In this document: one piece after another, positions 24,573-33,189 of the stretch
Position numbering within the stretch: the first letter of the stretch is position 1
Layout of the letters: each line of letters opens with the position of its first letter
NCBI GenBank assembly: GCA_016342655.1
Contig: JAEINL010000006.1
Location: 1-64,000, forward strand
Source: Sphaerochaeta sp.
GTDB lineage: Bacteria; Spirochaetota; Spirochaetia; Sphaerochaetales; Sphaerochaetaceae
DNA length: 64,000 nucleotides
Direction of reading: 5' to 3'
Translations under genes and position numbers: made by a program
The notes under the pieces: model-generated
What the model was told of the DNA's origin: nothing
What the model saw: the letters and a program-made list of their open reading frames with translations, nothing else
The model's database searches: none

Positions 24573-25754
24573 ATGAACGAGCTATATGTAGTGATACCGA
24601 CTTACTGGCAGGGAAAGACCACAAGAAAACCCCATCCTGACGATCTGGTATTTGACCACCCGACCTTCCTCGATGGTGATGATACACTGTCTGCCTCACT
24701 GGAAAGCCTTGCCTGCACCGATAATCCGAAGGATTTCAGGGTTCTGGTGCTGAGCTCTGCAGTACACCCTTCCTTGGAAGAAGAGGTCATTGATTCAGTT
24801 GACCGGATCATCAGGAAGTATGCGGACAGACTGCACATTGGCCATTTCCATGCCAAGAAACTGAAAGAGGTGCAAAAGAGACTTGTTGCTCTGGGGTTCC
24901 CCAAAGACTACCTTACCCTCGCTGGATATGCTTCCATTAGGAATTGCCAGTTGGCAATACCTGCAATATTGGGTGCAGAGGTTATTGCAGCCATCGATGA
25001 CGATGAATTGGTTGAGAGAGACTACCCTTCCAAGGTACTCCAACATGTGCTCAAGCCTGGTCTGCACGGCATTGCAGGCAGGTACCGTTATGAGGGTGGG
25101 AAAACGCTGGTACATGATCGTTTCGCCACTATACTACATCCTAGCCTGTTTCAGATGAAGCAATCATATCAGAATGATGTGTACAGGAAGATAGAGCAGT
25201 CACAAGAGACCATAACCGATACGTCCATCGTATTGGGAGGGAACATGGTGTTTTCCCGTACGTTATTCATGCATGTACCTTTTGACCCGTATGTTCGTCG
25301 GGGTGAGGACATTGATTATATGATCAACTCAATGATGGCTGGCTTCCAATGGAAGTGTGACAAGACCTTGATGATCGATCACTACCCTCCTGCTTGTAAG
25401 GAGACAAACAAGCTACAGGAAGATGTGATGAGATTTCTCTATGAGAAGGCAAAGATAGAAAAGAGTGTAACCAAAGAAGGAATCACTGCCGTCAGAGCGG
25501 AACAACTGGGTCCTTACCCTGGGAATTTCCTAAAGGCCAACCTTCAGGAAGAGGCAAGAAAAACCCTTTCCGAAAGGCCGAAGGAAATAGAGAAGGAGCC
25601 TTGGTTCCTTTCTGCCGAAGAGGTCATCAACAGAGGCCTGGCTTTAGGAGAAAAAGTTGAAGCGTTCTTTGAGTATGCTGAGTTCTGGCCAAAGGTGATG
25701 CAGGCGCTTTGCACTGATGAAGAGACGAAGAGAAGCCTGGAGAAGTTGTTCTGA
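24573..25754 (+). CDS. Glycosyltransferase-like protein (GT-A fold)
   Basis: A 393-residue protein that starts like a GT2-type enzyme (MNELYVVIPTYWQGKT) and carries an acidic metal/nucleotide-sugar motif AIDDDELVERD at about residues 142-152. TSIVLGGNMVFSRTLFMHVPFDP and RRGEDIDYMINSMMAGF further on match the acceptor-side pattern of such enzymes. It would transfer a sugar from a nucleotide donor to an unknown acceptor; no membrane segment is seen. TGGAGGA lies 4 bp before the ATG; an open upstream extension would run through the hairpin cluster and is unlikely. It follows the phosphodiester-glycosidase gene, which suggests a linked sugar or glycan pathway. Confidence 0.7.
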   Translation: MNELYVVIPTYWQGKTTRKPHPDDLVFDHPTFLDGDDTLSASLESLACTDNPKDFRVLVLSSAVHPSLEEEVIDSVDRIIRKYADRLHIGHFHAKKLKEVQKRLVALGFPKDYLTLAGYASIRNCQLAIPAILGAEVIAAIDDDELVERDYPSKVLQHVLKPGLHGIAGRYRYEGGKTLVHDRFATILHPSLFQMKQSYQNDVYRKIEQSQETITDTSIVLGGNMVFSRTLFMHVPFDPYVRRGEDIDYMINSMMAGFQWKCDKTLMIDHYPPACKETNKLQEDVMRFLYEKAKIEKSVTKEGITAVRAEQLGPYPGNFLKANLQEEARKTLSERPKEIEKEPWFLSAEEVINRGLALGEKVEAFFEYAEFWPKVMQALCTDEETKRSLEKLF

Positions 25755-25776
25755 GGCAGTCAGCCTTTCGCCTCAG

Positions 25777-26502
25777 CTACTGCCTCTCCACCCACACCTC
25801 ATTGATGGGAAACTCCTGGGCAAGGCCCTTCTGCTCAAAACTGGTAGTCGGCCGCCATTCCTTCGGAGGGGCAAAGCCCCCATACGGGTTGGTAAGGGAG
25901 GGTACCTGTGCAAACACGTTCAGCATCTGGTGGGCATATTCTTCCCAATCAGTGACACAGTAGATGTACCCACCCTTTTGTAGCTTGCTTGCAAGCAGCA
26001 TTGCCAACGGCACCTGAATGAGCCTTCTCTTTTGTTGTTTCTTCTTTGGCCAGGGATCGGGAAAGAAGATATGGAAGCCTGCAACCGAGCCTTCTACAAT
26101 CATATGGGTAAGAACCTCAACTGCATCAAAGCGCATAATGCGTATGTTAGGCAGGTCATCCTTGCCGATGAGGCTCAACAGCTTGGCAAAACCTGAGAGG
26201 AATACCTCCAACCCGAGGTAGTTGTAGTCTGTGCGATCCTTGGCGATCCTATGGGACGAGGTGCCCATCCCAAATCCAATCTCAATAATTACAGGCTTGT
26301 CGTTGCCGAAAACCTCTTTGAAATCAAGGGCCTCTCTCTGAAACTCTAGGGCATGGGTCGGATAATACTGGCGTAAGGCCTCAATTTGGAAAGGTTTGAG
26401 CCCTGCTGATCGCAGTACGAAGCTCTTAATAGCCCTAGGGGCGCCAAATTCACGATCCTCCACCTTTGCGAGGGAAGGGATCTCATCAAAAATGGTATCC
26501 AT
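25777..26502 (-). CDS. trmB: tRNA (guanine-N7)-methyltransferase
   Basis: SAM-dependent enzyme that makes m7G46 in the variable loop of tRNAs. The 241-residue protein has the SAM site EIGFGMGTSSHRIA (about 72-85) and the diagnostic TrmB segment FPDPWPKKKQQKRRL (about 149-163). Its start lies 8 bp downstream of the mfd stop, and its ribosome binding site (TAGGAGA) overlaps that stop codon, so translation of the two is linked. The gene ends facing the glycosyltransferase gene with a 22-bp gap. Confidence 0.95.
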   Translation of the reverse strand: MDTIFDEIPSLAKVEDREFGAPRAIKSFVLRSAGLKPFQIEALRQYYPTHALEFQREALDFKEVFGNDKPVIIEIGFGMGTSSHRIAKDRTDYNYLGLEVFLSGFAKLLSLIGKDDLPNIRIMRFDAVEVLTHMIVEGSVAGFHIFFPDPWPKKKQQKRRLIQVPLAMLLASKLQKGGYIYCVTDWEEYAHQMLNVFAQVPSLTNPYGGFAPPKEWRPTTSFEQKGLAQEFPINEVWVERQ

Positions 26503-26510
26503 CGAATCTC

Positions 26511-29500
26511 CTACAACAGTCGCTGCAACTGTTCCATGAGGAACAGCGCCTTGTCACGCAAGGAGACTGCATCAATCTTGACATACATGAAATTCATCCG
26601 TCTGGGATCAAGGGTGACGCGCTTGTTGCTCAGGGCTATAAGGGCCATCACCTTCTCTACATTCAGCTTGGCTACCCTTCCGAACTCCAAGGTGACGGTG
26701 CCCCTGCGGTCCGTCAGATGCACAATGGAGAGTTTGCGACAGAGTATCTTGATCTCAGCGATATACAGTAGGTTCGCAACCTCTTCCGGGAGAGGTCCGA
26801 ATCTATCTGCCAGCTCACTGTTGAGCTGCTGCAGGCTTTTCTCGTCAGATATGGAGGCTATCTTGCGGTAAATATCGAACTTGACCTGGGGTGCCTTGAT
26901 ATAAGAGTCGGGAATGAAGCCTGTATAATCGAGTTCGAGGAATACTTCCTTCTCCTCTTCTCGCTCACCTCCCTTCTGCAAGTCTGCGATAGCCTCATCA
27001 AGGATCCTGATGTACATGTCCAGCCCTACCGAAGCGAGCTGTCCGCTCTGCTCCCTTCCCAGCAGATTGCCCGTTCCCCTGATCTCCATATCCTTCATGG
27101 CAACCTTGAAGCCTGATCCCAGTTCGGTACTCTCGCTGATGATCTTCAGACGTTTGACCGCTATCTCACTGAGAGCGCTCCCCTGTGGATAGAAGAGGTA
27201 GGCATAGGCCTGGCGGTCATTACGCCCCACCCTGCCTCGCAGCTGATAAAGCTGGCTCAGACCATAGCGGTCTGCCCGATCGATGATGATCGTATTCACA
27301 TTGGGGATGTCAATTCCGTTTTCAATGATGGTCGTCGATACCAGAACCTGGATACCCTGGTGTACAAAACGACGCATCGTATCCTCAAGCTTTGAGCTGT
27401 CCATCTGACCATGGGCACTTTCTATGATAAGTTCAGGCAGGTTCTGTGAAAGCTGGGAAACCACATTCTCGAGGGTCTCAATCCTGTTGTGCAGATAAAA
27501 GACCTGCCCTCCACGAGCCACCTCCTCGCGGATGGCACGGTAGATGACATACTCATCATACTCATCAATAATTGTCTTGATGGGCATCCTGGCTATGGGA
27601 GGGGTGGTAAGCAGTGACATGTCACGAATCTTCAACAGCGACATGTACAGTGTCCTGGGAATAGGGGTTGCGCTCAAGGAGAGCGAGTCGATGCTCGTTC
27701 GCACCGTCTTGATGCGCTCCTTGTCCTTCACCCCAAAGCGCTGTTCCTCATCTACGACAAGCAATCCTAGGTCGCGGTAGAGAATATCCTTCTGCAAGAT
27801 CCTATGGGTACCGAAGAGTATGTCCACCTTGCCTTCGGCAACGGCAAGCAGAGTCTTTTTCTGCTCTTTCTTGGGCACGATTCTTGACAGGTGGGCACAT
27901 CTGATGGGAAAGGAACCCACTCGCTTGAGGAAGTTGTCATAGTGCTGTTCTGCTAGGATGGTCGTAGGAGCAAGGAAGGCTACCTGCTTGCCACCCATGA
28001 CAGCCTTGAAGGCGGCACGGAAGGCTATCTCAGTCTTCCCATAGCCGACGTCCCCACATATCAGACGGTCCATGACCATCGGTTTCTCCATATCTTCCTT
28101 GATGTCCTCGACACAGCTAAGCTGGTCAGCTGTCTCATCGAAAGGAAAGGAGGCCTCGAACTGCAGTTGCCAGTCGGTATCCTTGGGGAAAGAGTATCCT
28201 ATGCTGTTCTTACGTTTGGCATAGAGGGCGATAAGATGCTTTGCCAGGTCCTCAGCACTCTTTCGGGCTTTCTTCTTCTTGTTCTCCCAGCCCTGCCCCC
28301 CAAGTGTATCCTTTCGGGGTGCACCCTTTTCACTACCTATGTAGCGCTGGACCAGGTTAGCCTGCTCGATGGGAACATAGAGCATCTCACTGTCGGAGTA
28401 CTCTATCTTGATGAAGTCCCGTTCACGGTCAAAGCTTGAGACACGGTCGATCTTGACGAACTGGCCCACCCCGTAGTTCACATGGACGACATAGTCGCCT
28501 TCATTGAGGTCGACAAAAGAGTCCAATGGAGAGGACTGGGTATGTTGCAGCGTCTTGACCACCTGACGGCGGCGACCGAAGATCTCATGTTCACAGATGG
28601 CAATGACTTTCTCACTGGGGATGGAGAAGCCACCTGATATTTCCTGAGTCTCCCACTGGAGGGCAGGAAAATCACTGAGCATCTGCATAAGACGCTGCCT
28701 CTGCAGCAGATTCTCGGTAAAGACAGTTACCTGCCATCCATCCTTATGCAGGCTCTGCAACTCTTCCTTAAGCAGGACGAAGTTGCCAAAATAGGAGCGA
28801 GGCCCACCAATATCATATGAATAGACACCATTCTTTTGCCCAGAGATGTCCACCAGCGTCATAGCCTTGGGCACACGCTTCTGGAAAGCGGGAAAATCAA
28901 AAAGGAGCTGGTCGGGCTTCAGTGCATTACGATCTTCCAGGAACGCCTCACGGTAGAGGGCCTTTGCCTCGAGGGTGAGGCTGTGATAACTGGTGGCTAA
29001 CCTTTGGTCGCCGACAAAACAGAAGAAATCATCCTTGGAAAAATACTCCTCGATGGAAGAGGTAAGCAGTTTGGCGCTGGAAGCCTCGACCAAGGACAGC
29101 GAGAAGCTACTCACCTTCGCTATGGTCTCCTGATTTACAGGGTTGAAGATACTGATCTTGCCTACCGTGTCCCAGTCTGCATAGATTCGGTAGGGGCTGT
29201 CGCTCTCATAGGGGAAGATATCCATAACCTCCCCCCGTACGGAGAACTCCCCGGGGGCACTGGTTGCCACAGTATTGATATATCCAGCCCCTCCGAGCTC
29301 CTCTGCAAGTCTGATAGGGTCGAACGGGGAATTGGTCCGAATAGACAGTTCGGCATCCCCAAGGGCCTTGGGGGAGACCACCTGGCTGACAAAGGGCCTC
29401 AGATGGGTGACGATGATGCCATGAGCGCAATCCTTGATCGAGGAAAGCCTTTTCAACTGTGAATATTCGATGTCATCGCCGGTAAAAGTCGAGTAGAGCT

Positions 29501-29840
29501 TCCTTCCATGGCTGGGGAGGTAGATGGTCTTCACCTCCTCCTTGCTCAAAGGCGTCTGCATGACACTCTTGGTATCGACGCGTAGGCCGTTGTCCTTCAG
29601 CAGGGCAAGGGCACTCTCTTCTGTGGGGCATATCACCCAGATACGCTTCTTTTCGCGTCGGCTGAGCAGACGCAAAAAGAGAGCCAGGGGATACCCTTCA
29701 AGGCCCTGGACAGAGAGAGATGAGACTCCTGAGGCATACGCCTTGTAGGCAGGACTGCTTTTGATATACGATTGAACGATCGTGGCGATAGGCATTTGCA
29801 TAAGCGCCATTACCCTATCATGAGCAAGAAGGTTATGCAA
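26511..29840 (-). CDS. mfd: Transcription-repair coupling factor
   Basis: SF2 translocase that removes RNA polymerase stalled at DNA lesions and recruits UvrA. The 1109-residue protein shows a UvrB-like N-terminal part, the RNA-polymerase-interacting domain with GDYVVHVNYGVGQFVKI (about 484-500), RecG-like motor motifs CGDVGYGKTE (Walker A), DEEQRFGV (motif II), LSATPIPRTL (motif III) and QLRGRVGR (motif VI), and a C-terminal TRCF domain. The start is uncertain: ATGs at 29840, 29810 and 29801 are in frame, and the first would leave only 4 bp to the divergent phosphatase gene. It is followed by trmB as one unit. Confidence 0.95.
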   Translation of the reverse strand: MHNLLAHDRVMALMQMPIATIVQSYIKSSPAYKAYASGVSSLSVQGLEGYPLALFLRLLSRREKKRIWVICPTEESALALLKDNGLRVDTKSVMQTPLSKEEVKTIYLPSHGRKLYSTFTGDDIEYSQLKRLSSIKDCAHGIIVTHLRPFVSQVVSPKALGDAELSIRTNSPFDPIRLAEELGGAGYINTVATSAPGEFSVRGEVMDIFPYESDSPYRIYADWDTVGKISIFNPVNQETIAKVSSFSLSLVEASSAKLLTSSIEEYFSKDDFFCFVGDQRLATSYHSLTLEAKALYREAFLEDRNALKPDQLLFDFPAFQKRVPKAMTLVDISGQKNGVYSYDIGGPRSYFGNFVLLKEELQSLHKDGWQVTVFTENLLQRQRLMQMLSDFPALQWETQEISGGFSIPSEKVIAICEHEIFGRRRQVVKTLQHTQSSPLDSFVDLNEGDYVVHVNYGVGQFVKIDRVSSFDRERDFIKIEYSDSEMLYVPIEQANLVQRYIGSEKGAPRKDTLGGQGWENKKKKARKSAEDLAKHLIALYAKRKNSIGYSFPKDTDWQLQFEASFPFDETADQLSCVEDIKEDMEKPMVMDRLICGDVGYGKTEIAFRAAFKAVMGGKQVAFLAPTTILAEQHYDNFLKRVGSFPIRCAHLSRIVPKKEQKKTLLAVAEGKVDILFGTHRILQKDILYRDLGLLVVDEEQRFGVKDKERIKTVRTSIDSLSLSATPIPRTLYMSLLKIRDMSLLTTPPIARMPIKTIIDEYDEYVIYRAIREEVARGGQVFYLHNRIETLENVVSQLSQNLPELIIESAHGQMDSSKLEDTMRRFVHQGIQVLVSTTIIENGIDIPNVNTIIIDRADRYGLSQLYQLRGRVGRNDRQAYAYLFYPQGSALSEIAVKRLKIISESTELGSGFKVAMKDMEIRGTGNLLGREQSGQLASVGLDMYIRILDEAIADLQKGGEREEEKEVFLELDYTGFIPDSYIKAPQVKFDIYRKIASISDEKSLQQLNSELADRFGPLPEEVANLLYIAEIKILCRKLSIVHLTDRRGTVTLEFGRVAKLNVEKVMALIALSNKRVTLDPRRMNFMYVKIDAVSLRDKALFLMEQLQRLL

Positions 29841-29844
29841 TAGA

Positions 29845-30660
29845 ATGGAAATACAACTTGAAAGGAATAAACTTGATATACTCGCAAAGGCTGTAGAGGA
29901 CGCCGGACTCTATGCCAAAGAACAGCAAAGAGAGATCCACCGGTCCTACAAGACTGACGGTTCAGTCATCACAGAGACAGACCTCTCCATCTCCAGGAGG
30001 ATCCTATCAGTAGTCAGTTCCCTCTTTCCCGAAGCGAACATCATCAGTGAGGAAACCCTCACTGCCTTTAATCCTGATGCACCCTACACCTTTGTCCTGG
30101 ACCCCATAGACGGAACCGATGTCTACTCCCAAGGCCTGCCCTCCTGGGCTGTCGCCCTAGGCATCCTTGACAAGGATCGCAAGCCTGTTGGGGCCTACAT
30201 CTCTGCCCCCAGGTGGGGAATTGGCCAGGAGTCCCTGTTTGTTCGTCTCGACCCAGGAGCAGCCCTGCGTATAAATGGTGAACCTTGGACCCTTACAGGG
30301 GATAAGGATCGACCAAGGCAGATTACCATGGGATCGAGTGGACAGCGACTTATGGACTTCACCAACTTCCATGGCAAGATACGGATCTTCGGCAGCAGCA
30401 TCCTGCATATGCTCGCACCTGTCCTCTATTCACACATCCAAGGGTGTGTGAACCAGAGCTGTTATGTCTGGGACATAGCGGCAAGCCATGCGGTGCTGCT
30501 TTCCTGTGGGATGGATATCCAGTATGTCGATGGGACGACCTTTGTCTATGACGATAGGTTTGTCCTAGAGAGAAAGCCCTTTTCCCCCTCGTTCTATGCA
30601 GGAAATGAGCCGTGTCGCCTAGAACTGGCAAGAGTCCTTCCCGCTACATCGAAGGGGTAG
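29845..30660 (+). CDS. Inositol-monophosphatase-family phosphatase
   Basis: Mg2+-dependent, Li+-sensitive-type phosphatase of 271 residues, acting on inositol phosphate, 3'-phosphoadenosine phosphate, a sugar bisphosphate or a related substrate. The metal-binding motifs are intact: SEE (about 71-73), DPIDGTD (about 92-98) and WDIAASHAVLL near residue 213. It is divergent from mfd with only 4 bp between the two first codons, so the promoter must lie inside mfd, or the mfd start is further in. Its 3' end overlaps the opposed yhhQ-type gene by 17 bp. Confidence 0.88.
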   Translation: MEIQLERNKLDILAKAVEDAGLYAKEQQREIHRSYKTDGSVITETDLSISRRILSVVSSLFPEANIISEETLTAFNPDAPYTFVLDPIDGTDVYSQGLPSWAVALGILDKDRKPVGAYISAPRWGIGQESLFVRLDPGAALRINGEPWTLTGDKDRPRQITMGSSGQRLMDFTNFHGKIRIFGSSILHMLAPVLYSHIQGCVNQSCYVWDIAASHAVLLSCGMDIQYVDGTTFVYDDRFVLERKPFSPSFYAGNEPCRLELARVLPATSKG

Positions 30661-31339
30661 GGATCTTCCCCTTTTCATACCAGTCCCTGGCAAGATAGAT
30701 ACAGGGGGTATCGAAGATAGCAACAACCCACTTCAGGACAAAGGTACTGATTAGTATCTGGACCAATACAGAAGTGGGGTATACCCCCCAGAAGGCGATG
30801 AAGGTAAAGACCAGCGTATCAATGAGCTGGCTGACAAAGGTGCTGAAGTTATTTCTCAGCCAGAGGTATCCCCTACCCGGCTTCCTTTCCTTCCAGAAGG
30901 CAAAGGCCCATATGTCGTGGGTGTTGCTGAGCAGGTATGCTACCAACGAGCCGATGGCGATGCGGGGCATGAGACCGAAAATGGTAGAGAGTGCCGGATG
31001 TGCAATATCTGAGGATGAGGGTTCGAACAGAAGAGCCACCTGCATGAGAATCGTCATCGAAAGCAGGGCAAAGAAGCCGAACTTGACGGCCCTGGCCGAC
31101 TCCTTCTTTCCATAGATCTCACTGAGAATGTCGGTGACCAGGAAGCTGGTTGCATAGACAATGTTGCCAAGGGTGGCCTCAATGCCAAATATCACCACGT
31201 TCTTGGTGACCTGGATATTTGCAAGGATGATGCTGATGGGAATCCAGATGTAGAGGCCCAGCTTTCCCCAAAGCCTAAAAGCAAGCATGATCGCTACAAA
31301 ATCCAAAACCAAGAGCAAAAACCATAAGAGTTCATTCAT
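30644..31339 (-). CDS. yhhQ: Queuosine precursor transporter family protein (YhhQ-like)
   Basis: A 231-residue membrane protein with six to seven predicted helices. The conserved core ATLGNIVYATSFLVTDILSEIYGKKESARAV (about 55-85) and the later NNFSTFVSQLIDTLVFTFIAFWG are hallmarks of the YhhQ/COG1738 group, which imports queuine precursors such as preQ0 or preQ1. It follows the THEP1-like gene with a 22-bp gap. The overlap with the facing phosphatase gene covers only the last codons. Confidence 0.9.
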   Translation of the reverse strand: MNELLWFLLLVLDFVAIMLAFRLWGKLGLYIWIPISIILANIQVTKNVVIFGIEATLGNIVYATSFLVTDILSEIYGKKESARAVKFGFFALLSMTILMQVALLFEPSSSDIAHPALSTIFGLMPRIAIGSLVAYLLSNTHDIWAFAFWKERKPGRGYLWLRNNFSTFVSQLIDTLVFTFIAFWGVYPTSVLVQILISTFVLKWVVAIFDTPCIYLARDWYEKGKIPTPSM

Positions 31340-31361
31340 CGTCGTCCATCCTCGGCTGTAG

Positions 31362-31862
31362 TCACACCTGACGTATGCTCAGGGTGTACGTATCCAGTGC
31401 ATAGTAATCTATGACCTCTAGAAGAAAGGTCTGTCGCACAGTAGCCACAATATCCAAACCTGTGGCCTCAAGCGCGCTTCTGAAGGATGGGTCAAAGCCC
31501 TTACCCTCCAGCTCAAACCTTCCCAATTCATCGAAGACGGCAAGCTTTGCAGAACCCAGATGTTCGACGATCTGGGCGTTTGCCCAGGCAAAGACAGCAT
31601 CATCGACAAAGAACCTGCCCATCTTACGCCCTTCGCTCATGTATTGCTCGCTGAGCGCCACCCGTTCGATCCCTGAAAAGAGATCCTTCAGTCTATAGCA
31701 GGTTTTTTCTGCCTTGGCAAGGGAGACAAAACCACAAAGATAGTTCTCAAGAAAGTCTTTTTCCTTAAGGTAGGCGAGTAAGGCCGTGGTCTTTCCGCTG
31801 TTATACGCACCTGTAATTAGGGTGATCGTCCTACTTTGCACCGAGAAAACCCTGCAGGACAT
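31362..31862 (-). CDS. THEP1-like nucleoside-triphosphatase
   Basis: A P-loop NTPase of about 166 residues with Walker A TGAYNSGKTTALL near the N-terminus, Walker B AVFDELGRFELEG, and the general length and order of the NTPase_1/THEP1 family. The cellular function of that family is poorly known. The start is ambiguous: ATG 31862 (AAGG about 10 bp upstream) overlaps the preceding gene by 32 bp, whereas GTG at 31841 (VQSRTITLITG) overlaps it by 11 bp. Either way it is translationally close to the ACT-domain gene upstream and the YhhQ-type gene downstream. Confidence 0.75.
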   Translation of the reverse strand: MSCRVFSVQSRTITLITGAYNSGKTTALLAYLKEKDFLENYLCGFVSLAKAEKTCYRLKDLFSGIERVALSEQYMSEGRKMGRFFVDDAVFAWANAQIVEHLGSAKLAVFDELGRFELEGKGFDPSFRSALEATGLDIVATVRQTFLLEVIDYYALDTYTLSIRQV

Positions 31863-32490
31863 CAAAGGCCTTCATGGAGTCCTCTCTCTTGATGACAAAC
31901 GTCAGCTCATTCATGGTGGAGACAATCTCTATGACATTGATCTGTTCCCAGGCAAGACGGCGTACAGCCTCGTAGACCACCCCTGGTGTCTGCAGGAAAT
32001 TTCCTGTAAAAACCAGGGAGAGGGCGACCAGGGCCTCCATCTCATTGAGAACCTCCTCTTCCTTGGCAAGATCAGTTACCAAATCCCGATACTTCTCACT
32101 GACTGCGAGGGAGACCTCATGGCTTCCTATGGTGATGTTCAAAAAATCACCCTTTTCAGTGGAAACCTGTCCATAGAGGGAGCCGAGCTTGCTGATGAAA
32201 CTGTCCCGTCTGACCAGGTTCAGGTCGAAGATATTGGTCTTCATCACGATGCCGTACTCGACATTGCTATGCTCTTCCTTCATGGTACGCATCTTCAGCT
32301 CTTCCCCATAGCGTCTCAAGGCCATGACGATAGCCGAGCTCTTCACTTCCCTGCCATAGGCTTTCTCCACCTCGGTATGGATAGCCTGTGCATAATTGCT
32401 GAAGGAAAGGATGCCGTTGATAAGCATCTCATGTATGAAGGGGGACTTGTCCACGATTTGTTTGACGCAACTGCTAACAGACTCTGCCAT
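31831..32490 (-). CDS. ACT-domain regulatory protein
   Basis: A 219-residue protein. The first 70 residues look like a helix-rich DNA-binding-type segment (LSFSNYAQAIHTEVEKAYGREV, KSSAIVMALRRYGEELKMR), and the C-terminal 80 residues (LVFTGNFLQTPGVVYEAVRRLAWEQINVIEIVS, then ELTFVIKREDSMKAFDVL) have the ACT-like pattern of aspartate-kinase regulatory regions. It could be a small-ligand sensor controlling transcription; the ligand is unknown. AAGGAG precedes the start well. The gene heads the unit with the THEP1-like NTPase and the YhhQ-type transporter and is divergent from nrdR. Confidence 0.75.
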   Translation of the reverse strand: MAESVSSCVKQIVDKSPFIHEMLINGILSFSNYAQAIHTEVEKAYGREVKSSAIVMALRRYGEELKMRTMKEEHSNVEYGIVMKTNIFDLNLVRRDSFISKLGSLYGQVSTEKGDFLNITIGSHEVSLAVSEKYRDLVTDLAKEEEVLNEMEALVALSLVFTGNFLQTPGVVYEAVRRLAWEQINVIEIVSTMNELTFVIKREDSMKAFDVLQGFLGAK

Positions 32491-32677
32491 TGTGTACTCC
32501 TTGTCTTATGTTATTATAGTCACAATTCACAGATAATTACAACAACATCGTGCGTATTTGTGCAATAAAATACACTAATCGTTACCAAAATAATTACTAG
32601 CATTCATAATTCTTGACAGTGCCTAGTGTTTATCCCTCTCGTAATTTCATTGGAAATCACTGAAATACCACTAGATG

Positions 32678-32706
32678 TTGAAAACCAACCATTTTATAGG
32701 TATACT
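32678..32706 (+). promoter_or_regulatory. Promoter of nrdR
   Basis: TTGAAA (32678-32683) and TATACT (32701-32706) are separated by exactly 17 bp. Transcription would begin about 12 bp before the ATG, just in front of AGGAGG, giving a very short leader. A second TTGACA at about 32613 has no matching -10 at the right distance. Confidence 0.6.
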
Positions 32707-32724
32707 ATTTTCAGGAGGAACGTC

Positions 32725-33189
32725 ATGAGGTGTCCCCATTGTGAAGAAATGAATGACAAAGTCCTGGAATCTCGCCAGAATGCCAGCGGAACAGCCATAC
32801 GAAGAAGAAGGGAGTGCAACACCTGTGGGTACCGTTTTACCAGCTACGAGCATATTGAGGACAAGCCTCTGATGGTCATCAAGCGGGACGGCAGACGCGA
32901 ACGCTTTGACCTGCATAAGATAGGCCGGGGTATACGTACCTGCACAGACAAGCTGGACATTAGTGAAAACAGGGTGGAGACGCTGCTGCACAACATTGAG
33001 GATGCCATCATGCTCAAGGTGGGAAGCAAGCGCGAGATAACCTCCTCTGATATCGGGGATGAGACACTCAAGCAACTCAAGGAGGTCAATCTGGTCGCCT
33101 ATGTCCGCTTCGCAGCAGTGTACAAGGCCTTCGATGACCTAGGTCAGTTCATAGCCGAGATACAGCAGATGGGCAAGGAGCTGCAGTAG
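32725..33189 (+). CDS. nrdR: Transcriptional repressor NrdR
   Basis: ATP-cone and zinc-ribbon repressor of ribonucleotide reductase genes. The 154-residue length is normal. Zinc ligands are Cys3, Cys6, Cys31 and Cys34 (MRCPHC and CNTC), and the ATP cone starts at MVIKRDGRRERFDLHKI. AGGAGG lies 6 bp before the ATG; upstream in-frame codons lack this. The gene ends tail to tail with dgt with no bases between the stops, pairing a dNTP-responsive repressor with a dNTP hydrolase. Confidence 0.95.
   Translation: MRCPHCEEMNDKVLESRQNASGTAIRRRRECNTCGYRFTSYEHIEDKPLMVIKRDGRRERFDLHKIGRGIRTCTDKLDISENRVETLLHNIEDAIMLKVGSKREITSSDIGDETLKQLKEVNLVAYVRFAAVYKAFDDLGQFIAEIQQMGKELQ

Noticed and set aside
31786-32568. 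Plus-strand frame of 260 codons
   Set aside because: It is antisense to the ACT-domain and THEP1-like genes, whose motifs and ribosome binding sites are clear.
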